NCBI RefSeq assembly: GCF_014648415.1
Contig: NZ_BMRB01000003.1
Location: forward strand, 124,001 to 188,000
Origin: Actinokineospora fastidiosa
Lineage (GTDB): Bacteria > Actinomycetota > Actinomycetes > Mycobacteriales > Pseudonocardiaceae
Direction: 5' to 3'
DNA length: 64,000 nucleotides
Of this stretch, positions 1 through 7,115 are shown one piece after another. The translations under genes and the position numbers were made by a program. Below the pieces are notes generated by a model. The model did no database searches and was not told the origin of the DNA. It saw only the letters and a list, made by a program, of their open reading frames with translations. The number at the start of each line of letters is the position of its first letter. The first letter of the stretch is position 1.

Positions 1-413
1 AGCGGGAAGCCCGCGCGGCGGGTGACCGACAGGAACGACCCCACCTCGGCGCAGTGCACCCACAGCAGCAGGTCCGGCTCGTCGACGCGGAAGCGCTCGC
101 CGGTGTCGGGGTCGGTCGCGCGCAGCGTGCGGTGCAGTGCGCGCACCCGGGCCGCGGCGGCCTGGGCCTCGTCGACGGTGCCGTAGGTGGTCGTGCCGAT
201 GTAGGTGGCGGTGCGCATCAGCCGCCCGAGGGGATCGCCGCGGAAGTCGGAGTTCTGCACGACGCCCGCGACCGTGCGCGGGTGCAGGGCCTGCAGGAAC
301 AGCCCGCGCACGCCCGCCAGCCACATCGCGGGGTCGCTGTGCAGCTGCCAGGTCACCGAGTCGGGGCCGAACAGGCCGAGTTCCGCGCTGTCCATGACCG
401 CGGGCTGGCTCAT
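1..413 (-). CDS. MpaB-like oxygenase (DUF2236), partial
   Basis: The N-terminal 137 residues of a protein whose 3' end lies beyond the window edge. It starts at ATG 413 (reads MSQPAVMDSAELGLFG). It resembles the oxygenase MpaB / latex-clearing-protein family (DUF2236), haem-dependent oxygenase-like proteins of mostly unknown substrate. Family-typical features are the GPDSVTWQLHSDPAMWLAGVRGL opening (positions 9-31, abbreviated: W-x-[LV]-H-x-[DE]) and an LxxALHPRTVAGVxxNSDFRGDPLGRL region that follows it. The gene lies 33 nt downstream of pntB on the same strand and could be co-transcribed. Substrate unknown. Confidence 0.8.
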   Translation of the reverse strand, partial: MSQPAVMDSAELGLFGPDSVTWQLHSDPAMWLAGVRGLFLQALHPRTVAGVVQNSDFRGDPLGRLMRTATYIGTTTYGTVDEAQAAAARVRALHRTLRATDPDTGERFRVDEPDLLLWVHCAEVGSFLSVTRRAGFP

Positions 414-446
414 GGGCCCAGTCTCCACCCGCGCGGGCGGCCCCGG

Positions 447-1826
447 CTACAGGTTCTTCAGCTCCTCGGTGACGTCCGACACCGACGCCTTCGCGTCGCC
501 GAACAGCATCGCCGTCCTGGGGTCGAAGTACAGGGCGTTGTCCACGCCCGCGAACCCGGTAGCCATGCCGCGCTTGAGGACTATCACCGAGCGGCTCTCG
601 TCGACGTTGAGGATCGGCATGCCGTAGATCGGCGAGGACGGGTCGGTGCGGGCCGCGGGGTTGGTGACGTCGTTGGCCCCGATCACGATGGCCACGTCCG
701 TGCGGGCGAACTCGCCGTTGATCTCGTCCATCTCCTTGAGCCGGTCGTAGGGCACGTCGGCCTCGGCGAGCAGGACGTTCATGTGCCCGGGCATGCGGCC
801 CGCGACCGGGTGGATGGCGTAGTAGACCGCGACGCCGCGGGCCTCGAGCAGGTCGGCCATCTCGCGCACGGCGTGCTGGGCCTGCGCGACGGCCATGCCG
901 TAGCCGGGGACGACGATGACCTGGTTGGCGTAGGCCATCTGGACCGCGGCGTCGGCGGCGCTGGTGCGCCGGACGGTGCGGTCGCCGTCGACCTCGGCCG
1001 CCGGTCCGCCGCCGCCGCCGAAGCCGCCCGCCACGATGGCCGGGATCGAGCGGTTCATGGCCTTGGCCATGAGGTTGGTCAGGATCGTGCCGGACGCGCC
1101 GACGATCATGCCCGCGACGATCAGCGCGGTGTTGTCCAGCGCGAGGCCCATCGCCGCGGCGCTGAGGCCGGTGAGGGCGTTGAGCAGCGAGATGACCACC
1201 GGCATGTCCGCGCCGCCGATCGGCAGGACCACCAGCACGCCCAGCGCGGCCGACAGCACCAGCAGCCCGATGACCAGCAGTTCCGCCGACGCGCCCGCGA
1301 CGATCGCGATCCCGCACGCGAGGCCGCCCGCCAGCAGGAGCAGGTTGATCGGCTGCTGGAGCCGCCCCGCGCCGATCGGGCGGCCGGGCAGGATCTCCTG
1401 CAGCTTGCCGAAGGCGATCAGCGAGCCCCAGAACGACACCGAGCCGACCAGCGCGGCGAACAGGCTCGCGACGGCGACGTAGGCGGCCTCGTGGGCGAAG
1501 CCGTCGCTCTGGCGGAACTCGACCCACGCGATCAGCGCGACCGCGCCGCCGCCGACGCCGTTGAACAGCGCGACCATCTGCGGCATCGCCGTCATCTTCA
1601 CCCGGCGCGCGGACGGCACGCCGACGGCGGCGCCGATGGCCAGGCCGAGCAGGATCAGCCACCAGTTGCCCATGCCGGGGATCATCAGCGTGGCGATCAC
1701 GGCCACGCCCATGCCCGCCGCGGCGATCCAGTTGCCGCGCACGGCAGTCCGGGGACCGGTCAAGCCCATGAGGCCGTAGACGAAGAGGGCGAAGGCGACG
1801 ATGTAGAGGATCTGGACGGCGGTCAT
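447..1826 (-). CDS. pntB: NAD(P) transhydrogenase subunit beta
   Basis: 459 aa. This is the membrane and NADP-binding (dII-dIII) subunit of the proton-translocating transhydrogenase, which uses the proton-motive force to transfer hydride from NADH to NADP+. The N-terminal two thirds are a run of about eight hydrophobic segments starting at ILYIVAFALFVYGLMGL. The C-terminal domain carries the NADP site GYGMAVAQAQH and the GANDVTNPAA loop. The ATG start overlaps the stop codon of pntAb (ATGA), so the two are translationally coupled. Length is normal for PntB and the operon order AA-AB-B is the usual split-alpha arrangement of actinobacteria. Confidence 0.97.
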   Translation of the reverse strand: MTAVQILYIVAFALFVYGLMGLTGPRTAVRGNWIAAAGMGVAVIATLMIPGMGNWWLILLGLAIGAAVGVPSARRVKMTAMPQMVALFNGVGGGAVALIAWVEFRQSDGFAHEAAYVAVASLFAALVGSVSFWGSLIAFGKLQEILPGRPIGAGRLQQPINLLLLAGGLACGIAIVAGASAELLVIGLLVLSAALGVLVVLPIGGADMPVVISLLNALTGLSAAAMGLALDNTALIVAGMIVGASGTILTNLMAKAMNRSIPAIVAGGFGGGGGPAAEVDGDRTVRRTSAADAAVQMAYANQVIVVPGYGMAVAQAQHAVREMADLLEARGVAVYYAIHPVAGRMPGHMNVLLAEADVPYDRLKEMDEINGEFARTDVAIVIGANDVTNPAARTDPSSPIYGMPILNVDESRSVIVLKRGMATGFAGVDNALYFDPRTAMLFGDAKASVSDVTEELKNL

Positions 1827-2119
1827 CGCTTGGCGTCCTTGTCGGAGCGGCCCTTGAACATGCCGAGCATCCGGTCGGTGACCAGGAAGCCGCCGACGAC
1901 GTTGATGGTGCCGAAGGCGATGGCGATGACCAGCAGGATCTTGTCGAGCGTGCCCTCGGCGCCGAGGCCGAGGACGATGAGCCCGCCGAGCAGCACGATG
2001 CCGTGGATGGCGTTGGTGCCCGACATCAGCGGGGTGTGCAGGGTGTTGGGCACCTTGGAGATCACCAGGAAGCCGACGAAGCCCGCGAGCACGAGCACCG
2101 CCAGGTTCTGCAGCAGCAT
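1823..2119 (-). CDS. pntAb: NAD(P) transhydrogenase subunit alpha part 2 (membrane)
   Basis: 98 aa, almost entirely hydrophobic with three predicted membrane spans (LAVLVLAGFVGFLVISKVP; IHGIVLLGGLIVLGLG; ILLVIAIAFGTINVVGGFLV). It corresponds to the membrane portion of the alpha subunit that is a separate gene in three-subunit transhydrogenases. The signature SGTNAIHGIVLLG is present. Its ATG directly abuts the TAG stop of pntAa with no gap, and its TGA overlaps the pntB start. All three subunits are therefore made from one message. The protein acts in the cytoplasmic membrane. Confidence 0.96.
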   Translation of the reverse strand: MLLQNLAVLVLAGFVGFLVISKVPNTLHTPLMSGTNAIHGIVLLGGLIVLGLGAEGTLDKILLVIAIAFGTINVVGGFLVTDRMLGMFKGRSDKDAKR

Positions 2120-3208
2120 CTACTCCCCCTCCCGCGTCACGCACGCGCCGCGCACGATCTCGTCGGCGAAGTCGGGCGCGAGCGCGCCGTCGTCGGTGAT
2201 GAGCAGCTCGATCAGCGCGAGCACGTTGCGGGCGTACAGCTCGCTGGCGTGCTCGGGCATGGTGGCGGGCAGGTTCAGCGGGGCGGTGACGGTGACGTCG
2301 TGGGCGACGACAGTGCCGCCGGGCTCGCTCAGCTCGCAGTTGCCGCCGGACTCCCCCGCGAGGTCGACCACCACGGCGCCGGGCCGCATCCCGCGCACGG
2401 CCTCGGCGGTGACCAGCCGGGGAGCTGGCCTTCCGGGGACCTGCGCGGTCGTGATCACCACGTCGAACCCGCCGATCGCCTTGCCGAGCTGGCGCTGCTG
2501 CTCCTCGCGCTCGGCGTCGGTGAGGGCGCGGGCGTACCCGCCGCTGCCGGTGGCCTCGATGCCCAGGTCGAGCCACTGCGCGCCGACCGAGCGGACCTGC
2601 TCGGCGACCTCGGGGCGCACGTCGTAGCCGGTGGTGTGCGCGCCGAGCCTGCGGGCGGTGGCCAGGGCCTGCAGCCCGGCGACGCCCGCGCCGAGGACGA
2701 GCACCTTGGCGGGCGGCACCGTGCCCGCCGCGGTGGTGAGCATCGGGAAGAACCGGGTCAGGTGCTCGGCGGCCAGCAGCGCGGCGCGGTAACCGGCCAC
2801 GTTCGCCTGGGAGGACAGCGCGTCCATGGACTGGGCGCGGGAGATGCGCGGGATCGACTCCATCGCGAACCCGGTGACCCCGGCGTTGCGCAGCGTCTCG
2901 ATCCCGGCCGGGTCGGTGAGCGGGGCGAGGAAGCCGATCACCGTGGCCCCGGGTTTCAGCCGTGCCGCCTCCTCGGCGGTGGGAGCGGCGACCTTGACCA
3001 CCAGATCGGCCTGCCACGGGTCGCCGAGCACGGCGCCCGCCGCCGTGTAGGCCTCGTCGGGGATGAGCGCGGCGGTGGCGGCTCCCGGCTCGACGACGAC
3101 GTCGATGCCGCGGGATCGGAGCCGTTCGACGACTTTGGGCACGAGCGCCACCCGCCGCTCACCCGGAGCGGACTCCTTCGGGACGCCTACGCGAGTGTTG
3201 GCCGTCAC
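2120..3208 (-). CDS. pntAa: NAD(P) transhydrogenase subunit alpha part 1 (NAD-binding)
   Basis: 362 aa, GTG start. Soluble NAD(H)-binding domain (dI) of the transhydrogenase, of the alanine dehydrogenase/PNT family. Visible motifs are the N-terminal VGVPKESAPGERRVALVP and the Rossmann loop VLGAGVAGLQA in the middle of the protein. The GYDVRPEVAEQ element and the conserved ITTAQVPGRPAPRLV mobile loop are also present. Residue length matches the split-subunit family. It is the first gene of the operon. A CCGWACGTWCGG near-palindrome lies about 105 nt upstream. Confidence 0.97.
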   Translation of the reverse strand: MTANTRVGVPKESAPGERRVALVPKVVERLRSRGIDVVVEPGAATAALIPDEAYTAAGAVLGDPWQADLVVKVAAPTAEEAARLKPGATVIGFLAPLTDPAGIETLRNAGVTGFAMESIPRISRAQSMDALSSQANVAGYRAALLAAEHLTRFFPMLTTAAGTVPPAKVLVLGAGVAGLQALATARRLGAHTTGYDVRPEVAEQVRSVGAQWLDLGIEATGSGGYARALTDAEREEQQRQLGKAIGGFDVVITTAQVPGRPAPRLVTAEAVRGMRPGAVVVDLAGESGGNCELSEPGGTVVAHDVTVTAPLNLPATMPEHASELYARNVLALIELLITDDGALAPDFADEIVRGACVTREGE

Positions 3209-3288
3209 ACCGGATGGTTTACCACCTCATGGGTGCTCTCCGGCAGGGCGTGCCAGTTGCCGTTCACCGACAATCATGGGCTGACCTG

Positions 3289-3324
3289 GGAAAACACCCG
3301 AAAAATAACAGTCCGTACGTTCGG
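3289..3324. promoter_or_regulatory. AT-rich tract and palindromic motif between tetR and pntAa
   Basis: Positions 3313-3324 read CCGTACGTTCGG, palindromic except for two W positions. An unusually A-rich stretch for this genome (GGGAAAACACCCGAAAAATA) lies just next to it. The site is downstream of the tetR-like gene and upstream of pntAa. It could be an operator for pntAa or part of the tetR 3' end signal (T-rich on the minus strand). Seen directly; function inferred and uncertain. Confidence 0.3.
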
Positions 3325-3334
3325 CTTGCCAGCG

Positions 3335-3961
3335 CTAGCGCGGGCTCCGCCAGTGCGCCGTGCCCAGGGCGATGATCCGGAGCTGGCGCTCGCCCACCCG
3401 GGTCGCCTCGGCGACGTGGTCGGGGTCGCGGGGGCGGTCGAGCAGGGCGGTCACGATGCCGAGCATCGCCGAGACCATCAGGTCGGCGACCATCCGCAGG
3501 TCTTCGGTGTCCCAAGCGGACAGCCCCGGGAACCGGGCCAGGTCGGTGGCCAGCTCGCTGCCGATGAACCGCAACTCGGTGGCGATGGCCCTGCGCACGT
3601 CCGGGACGCCGCCGTGGCGCTCGCGGATGAGGAAGCGGAAGTGGTTCTCGTGCGCGAGCACCTGCTCGGCGATGATGCGGACCGAGCCGCGGATCGCGTC
3701 GTCCACTCTGGTGCGGCGGGCGTCGCGGAGCATGTCGCGCAGGGTGCGCATGCTCTCCTCGACCAGGGCGACGCCGAGCTCGTCCATCGAGGCGAAGTGG
3801 CGGTAGAAGGCCGTCGGGACGATGCCCACCTCGCGGGTGACCTCGCGCAGGCTCAGGCCCGCGAGGCTGCTGCGGTCCAGCAGGCGCAGGGCGGCGTCCA
3901 GCAGCGCCTGCCGCGTGCGCCGTTTGCGTTCCTGCCGAATCCCCAGGGCCACTTCGCTCAC
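3335..3961 (-). CDS. TetR-family repressor, FabR/DesT-like
   Basis: 208 aa from GTG 3961. The start was chosen because a TACGCT-N7-GTG leaderless promoter fits exactly, and because the FabR-like core (RKRRTRQALLDAALRLL) then begins about 11 residues in. Longer GTG starts exist upstream (3988, up to 4060). The HTH region SLREVTREVGIVPTAFYRHF followed by DELGVALVEE closely matches the FabR (E. coli) and DesT (Pseudomonas) repressors of unsaturated fatty acid synthesis. It is divergent from a reductase/desaturase operon, the same layout as desT-desCB, so it probably represses that operon in response to acyl-CoA saturation. Family assignment is solid; the ligand is inferred. Confidence 0.88.
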   Translation of the reverse strand: MSEVALGIRQERKRRTRQALLDAALRLLDRSSLAGLSLREVTREVGIVPTAFYRHFASMDELGVALVEESMRTLRDMLRDARRTRVDDAIRGSVRIIAEQVLAHENHFRFLIRERHGGVPDVRRAIATELRFIGSELATDLARFPGLSAWDTEDLRMVADLMVSAMLGIVTALLDRPRDPDHVAEATRVGERQLRIIALGTAHWRSPR

Positions 3962-3968
3962 CTGCGTG

Positions 3969-3977
3969 AGCGTACGC
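3969..3977 (-). promoter_or_regulatory. leaderless promoter and palindrome of the tetR-like gene
   Basis: On the minus strand TACGCT (3974-3969) is followed by seven bases and then GTG 3961. This -10 overlaps the perfect 8-bp palindrome GCGTACGC (3970-3977), a plausible autoregulatory half of the operator system. Confidence 0.5.
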
Positions 3978-4031
3978 GCGTGATCCACCCGGTATCCGCC
4001 CACCTTGTTGCGGTTTTCACAGCTTTCCACG

Positions 4032-4083
4032 TTGACACCCGACCTCGTCCCGCGCTCCACTTTTCAGTGTACGCACGTTCACT
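4032..4083 (+). promoter_or_regulatory. promoter and DesT-type operator of the desaturase operon
   Basis: AGTGTACGCACGTTCACT at 4066-4083 is an inverted repeat with 8-bp arms (7 of 8 positions symmetric) and a 2-bp spacer. It sits 13 nt before the reductase start. A TTGACA hexamer at 4032-4037 is a possible -35. From memory the P. aeruginosa DesT site reads AGTGAACGCTTGTTGACT, which would match at 14 of 18 positions. The location between a FabR/DesT-like repressor and its likely target supports an operator role. Confidence 0.65.
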
Positions 4084-4096
4084 ATGGCCGGAGGCC

Positions 4097-5173
4097 ATGA
4101 TGGCGGTCACCGCTGGGCTCCGCCTGCTCGAAGCCCTCGCCACCCCGCATGGCCTGGACAGATATCTCGAACTGGTCCACCCGATGCTGACCGTTCGCGA
4201 GCTGCGCGGTCAGGTGACAAGCGTGCACCGAACCACCTCGGACACGGTCACGCTGACCATCCGGCCCACCCGACGGTGGCGCGGGTTCCGATCTGGGCAA
4301 TTCGTCCGGTTGTCGGTCGTCATCGACGGCATTCGGCGGACCCGCTGCTACTCCCCTTCGACCTCCGAGCACCGCCCCGGCTCGTTCGACCTGACGATCA
4401 AGGCGCACGACGGCGGGCTGGTCTCCCGCTGGCTGCACGCCAACGCCCGGACCGGGCTCGTGGTGCACCTGTCGCAGGCCGAGGGCGAGTTCACCCTGGA
4501 CACCGCCCGACCGCGCCGGGTGCTGCTCGTCAGCGGCGGCAGCGGCATCACGCCCGTGCTGTCGATGCTGCGCACCCTGACCGACGAGGGCCACGACGGC
4601 GAGATCGTGTTCCTGCACTACGCCTACCGCCGGTCCGATGTGCCGCACCTGGCGGACCTGCGGGCGCTGGCCGACCGGCGCCCGAACGTCCGGCTCGTGC
4701 TCGGCTACACCGACGCGGCCGACGGCGACCTCCAGGGGTTCTGCACGGAGGAGCACCTGCGCGCCGCCGCCCCGTGGTTCACCGAGGCGCCCGCGTACCT
4801 GTGCGGTCCGCCCGGACTCATGGCCGCCGTCCGCGCCGTCTACGACGGGCTCGGCATCGGCGGGCTGCTGCGCACCGAGGAGTTCGCGCCCGCCCCCGTC
4901 GCCGTGGACACGGCGGAGGCCACGGGCACGGTCACCTTCGCCCGCAGCGGACGCCGCGCCCCCAACAGCGGCCGGACGCTGCTGGAGCAGGCCGAGGCCG
5001 CCGGGCTCACGCCGGAGCACGGCTGCCGCATGGGCATCTGCTTCTCCTGCACCAGCGTCAAGACCGCGGGCCGCGTGCGGGACGTGCGCAGCGGCGAGAC
5101 CTCCACCGACCCGGACGAGGAGATCCAGCTCTGCGTCCGCGTCCCCGTCGGCGACGTCACCCTCGACCTGTAG
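4097..5173 (+). CDS. ferredoxin-NADP reductase-like electron donor for the desaturase
   Basis: 358 aa from ATG 4097. ATG 4100 directly after it has better spacing from GGAGG at 4090-4094. Three domains are visible: an FAD-binding beta barrel (RCYSPSTSEH), an NAD(P)-binding domain (LVSGGSGITPVLSML and YLCGPPGLMAAV), and a C-terminal plant-type [2Fe-2S] domain with the C-x5-C-x2-C cluster in GCRMGICFSC and a distal Cys in QLCVRV. The order FAD-NAD-[2Fe-2S] matches Rv3230c, the electron-transfer partner of the stearoyl-CoA desaturase DesA3. The gene precedes the desaturase by 8 nt. It passes electrons from NADPH to the membrane desaturase. Confidence 0.92.
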   Translation: MMAVTAGLRLLEALATPHGLDRYLELVHPMLTVRELRGQVTSVHRTTSDTVTLTIRPTRRWRGFRSGQFVRLSVVIDGIRRTRCYSPSTSEHRPGSFDLTIKAHDGGLVSRWLHANARTGLVVHLSQAEGEFTLDTARPRRVLLVSGGSGITPVLSMLRTLTDEGHDGEIVFLHYAYRRSDVPHLADLRALADRRPNVRLVLGYTDAADGDLQGFCTEEHLRAAAPWFTEAPAYLCGPPGLMAAVRAVYDGLGIGGLLRTEEFAPAPVAVDTAEATGTVTFARSGRRAPNSGRTLLEQAEAAGLTPEHGCRMGICFSCTSVKTAGRVRDVRSGETSTDPDEEIQLCVRVPVGDVTLDL

Positions 5174-5181
5174 AGGACACC

Positions 5182-6288
5182 ATGGCTCCCCAGCTCACCC
5201 CCGACCAGTACGCGGCGCTCGGCCGCGACCTCGACGCGCTCCGCCAGCGGGTGCTCGCCGACCTCGGCGAGGCCGACCGCGCGTACATCCTCGACATCGT
5301 CAAGATCCAGCGTGCCCTGGAGGTGGCGGGCCGCGGGCTGCTGTTCCTCGGCTTCCTGCCGCCCGCCTGGCTGGCCGGGGTCGGCGCGCTGTCGCTGTCG
5401 AAGATCCTCGACAACATGGAGATCGGCCACAACGTCATGCACGGCCAGTACGACTGGATGCGCGACCCGGCCCTGAACTCCCGGATGTTCGAGTGGGACA
5501 CCGTCGCGCCCGCGGAGAACTGGAAGCACTCGCACAACTACGTCCACCACACCTACACCAACATCATCGGCAAGGACCGCGACATCGGCTACGGCGTCCT
5601 GCGGATCGACCCCGCGCAGAAGTGGAACCCGTACTACCTGGGCAACCCGGTGTACGCGGCGCTGCTGGCGGTGTTCTTCCAGTGGGGCGTGATGCTGCAC
5701 GACCTGGAGGCGGAGAAGCTGGCGTCCGGGGAGAAGAAGTGGTCGGAGACGGCCGCGGAGCGCAGGCGCATGTGGCACAAGGGGGTCAAGCAGGTCCTCA
5801 AGGACTACGCGCTGTTCCCGGCGTTGAGCGGCCCGCTGTTCCTGCCGACCCTGCTGGGCAACATGACCGCGAACCTGGCGCGCAACCTGTGGGCGTTCGC
5901 CATCATCTTCTGTGGACACTTCCCCACCGGGGTCGAGTCGTTCACCGAGGAGGAGACGGCCGACGAGACCCGGGGGCAGTGGTACTACCGGCAGATGCTC
6001 GGCTCGGCCAACATCACCGGGAGCCCGCTGTTCCACATCCTGTCGGGGAACCTCTCGCACCAGATCGAGCACCACCTGTTCCCCGACATCCCGGCGCGGC
6101 GCTATCCGATGATCGCCCCGGAGGTGCGCGCGATCTGCGCGAAGTACGGCCTGCCGTACAACACCGGCGGGCTGGCGAAGCAGCTCGGATCGGTGTTCGG
6201 CAAGATCGTCCGGCTGGCGCTGCCGGACCGGCTGACGCGGGCGTGGAGCGGTACCGTCGAGACCGACCGCGCACGGCGCGCGGCGTGA
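5182..6288 (+). CDS. membrane fatty-acid (acyl-CoA) desaturase, DesA3-like
   Basis: 368 aa from ATG 5182, with RBS GAGGAC overlapping the end of the reductase gene. Histidine boxes of the di-iron membrane desaturases are present: HNVMH (His83, His87), HSHNYVHH (His116-123) and a C-terminal HQIEHHLFPD. Hydrophobic segments flank them (GLLFLGFLPPAWLAGVGAL and others). Homology to DesA3 suggests introduction of a Delta-9 double bond into stearoyl-CoA or a related acyl chain at the membrane, fed by the upstream reductase. Regulation by the divergent TetR protein is likely. Substrate chain length is inferred. Confidence 0.93.
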   Translation: MAPQLTPDQYAALGRDLDALRQRVLADLGEADRAYILDIVKIQRALEVAGRGLLFLGFLPPAWLAGVGALSLSKILDNMEIGHNVMHGQYDWMRDPALNSRMFEWDTVAPAENWKHSHNYVHHTYTNIIGKDRDIGYGVLRIDPAQKWNPYYLGNPVYAALLAVFFQWGVMLHDLEAEKLASGEKKWSETAAERRRMWHKGVKQVLKDYALFPALSGPLFLPTLLGNMTANLARNLWAFAIIFCGHFPTGVESFTEEETADETRGQWYYRQMLGSANITGSPLFHILSGNLSHQIEHHLFPDIPARRYPMIAPEVRAICAKYGLPYNTGGLAKQLGSVFGKIVRLALPDRLTRAWSGTVETDRARRAA

Positions 6289-6305
6289 GGGTTGGGGAGC
6301 AGCCG

Positions 6306-6554
6306 ATGGTCAGCGAGTTCGAGACGCGCAAGGACACCATCCAGGAGCTGACGGAGTCCGCGGCCGACCACGTCGGGCGCATCGCGCAGATCATCACCGC
6401 GGCGGTGCGCGACGTGGCCAGGGAGATCGGCGACTGGGCCACCGACGTGATCGAGATGAACGAGGCCAGCCGCCGCGCCCGGGCCGACGAGCGGCGCGCG
6501 CCGTCGGCCGACCGGGAGGCGCCGGGCCCGGTGGTGGTTGACGAGTCACCTTGA
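6306..6554 (+). CDS. small hypothetical protein downstream of desaturase
   Basis: 82 aa, ATG 6306 with GGGGAG about 6 nt upstream, 17 nt after the desaturase, so probably in the same operon. The first 50 residues are predicted helical and amphipathic (TRKDTIQELTESAADHVGRI; IITAAVRDVAREIGDWATDV). The tail is charged and Arg/Ala/Pro-rich. No signal peptide or membrane span. I do not recognise a family. Its position suggests an accessory role in lipid desaturation, but nothing in the sequence proves it. Confidence 0.6.
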   Translation: MVSEFETRKDTIQELTESAADHVGRIAQIITAAVRDVAREIGDWATDVIEMNEASRRARADERRAPSADREAPGPVVVDESP

Positions 6555-6749
6555 TGTCCCCGATCGGGTACACCCGGTTGTTGGGTTTAGACCGCCGCGG
6601 ACCGGTGTGGTAGTCGCGGTCGGTGCGTGCGCCGGGCGGATGGCGCGGATCGGGGACGGACAGGTCCACTCGACCGATGAATGTCCAGTGTGGTCTCCAC
6701 GTGCGAGAGTCGAGATGACCGTATCGTCCGTCCAGCTAGGAGTGACTTG

Positions 6750-7049
6750 ATGCGCACCACGGCAAGGCGAATCGGCTCCATCATCGGCGCGGCGGTCTTC
6801 GCGTGCGGCATGACCGCGACCGCCGCGTCCGCCACCGTCCCCTACGACGACCCGGTGGAGACCGATTTCGTGACCATCGATCCCCACCACCAGTACGACG
6901 GCCCCGGCGAATGCGGGGACGACTGGGAGTCCTGGGGCTTCTGGTTCACCCACGCCGAGACCGACGGTGTCTCCTGGACCCAGTTCGAGGAGTGGGTCGA
7001 GTACGACGAGGACGATGAGGACGAGGAAGTGTCGATGGACCTGCGGTAA
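6750..7049 (+). CDS. small secreted acidic protein
   Basis: 99 aa from ATG 6750, with AGGAGTGA RBS. A TATCGT -10-like hexamer lies at 6722-6727. Residues 1-31 form a signal peptide (RR, hydrophobic core IGSIIGAAVFACGMTATAA, cleavage likely after ASA). The mature part is Trp/Tyr-rich and strongly acidic, ending in an Asp/Glu run (about residues 84-95, EYDEDDEDEE). Only one Cys remains in the mature part. Not recognised as a known family. An acidic secreted protein of this size could bind cations or cell-wall polymers; this is inference only. Confidence 0.65.
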   Translation: MRTTARRIGSIIGAAVFACGMTATAASATVPYDDPVETDFVTIDPHHQYDGPGECGDDWESWGFWFTHAETDGVSWTQFEEWVEYDEDDEDEEVSMDLR

Positions 7050-7070
7050 CCCCAGACCTCGCGGCGGCGT

Positions 7071-7107
7071 GGCGCCCCCATTCCCGACCGGGCGGGATGG
7101 GGGCGCC
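7071..7107. terminator. bidirectional hairpin terminator
   Basis: Inverted repeat GGCGCCCCCAT(T)CCCG / CGGGATGGGGGCGCC: 15-bp stem with one bulged T and a 6-nt loop. It lies between the convergent ends of the secreted-protein gene and the thiamine-diphosphate enzyme gene. No U-tract follows, as is common in high-GC actinobacteria. Confidence 0.7.
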
Positions 7108-7115
7108 CGCAACTG

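Noticed and set aside
54-3017. Long open frames (over 850 codons) over the pnt genes on both strands
   Set aside because: They are antisense or off-frame shadows with Arg/Ala/Gly/His-rich composition and no motifs. The pnt genes explain the region.
3313-3324. CCGTACGTTCGG as a definite terminator of the tetR-like gene
   Set aside because: The stem would have only three safe base pairs; recorded only as a possible operator.
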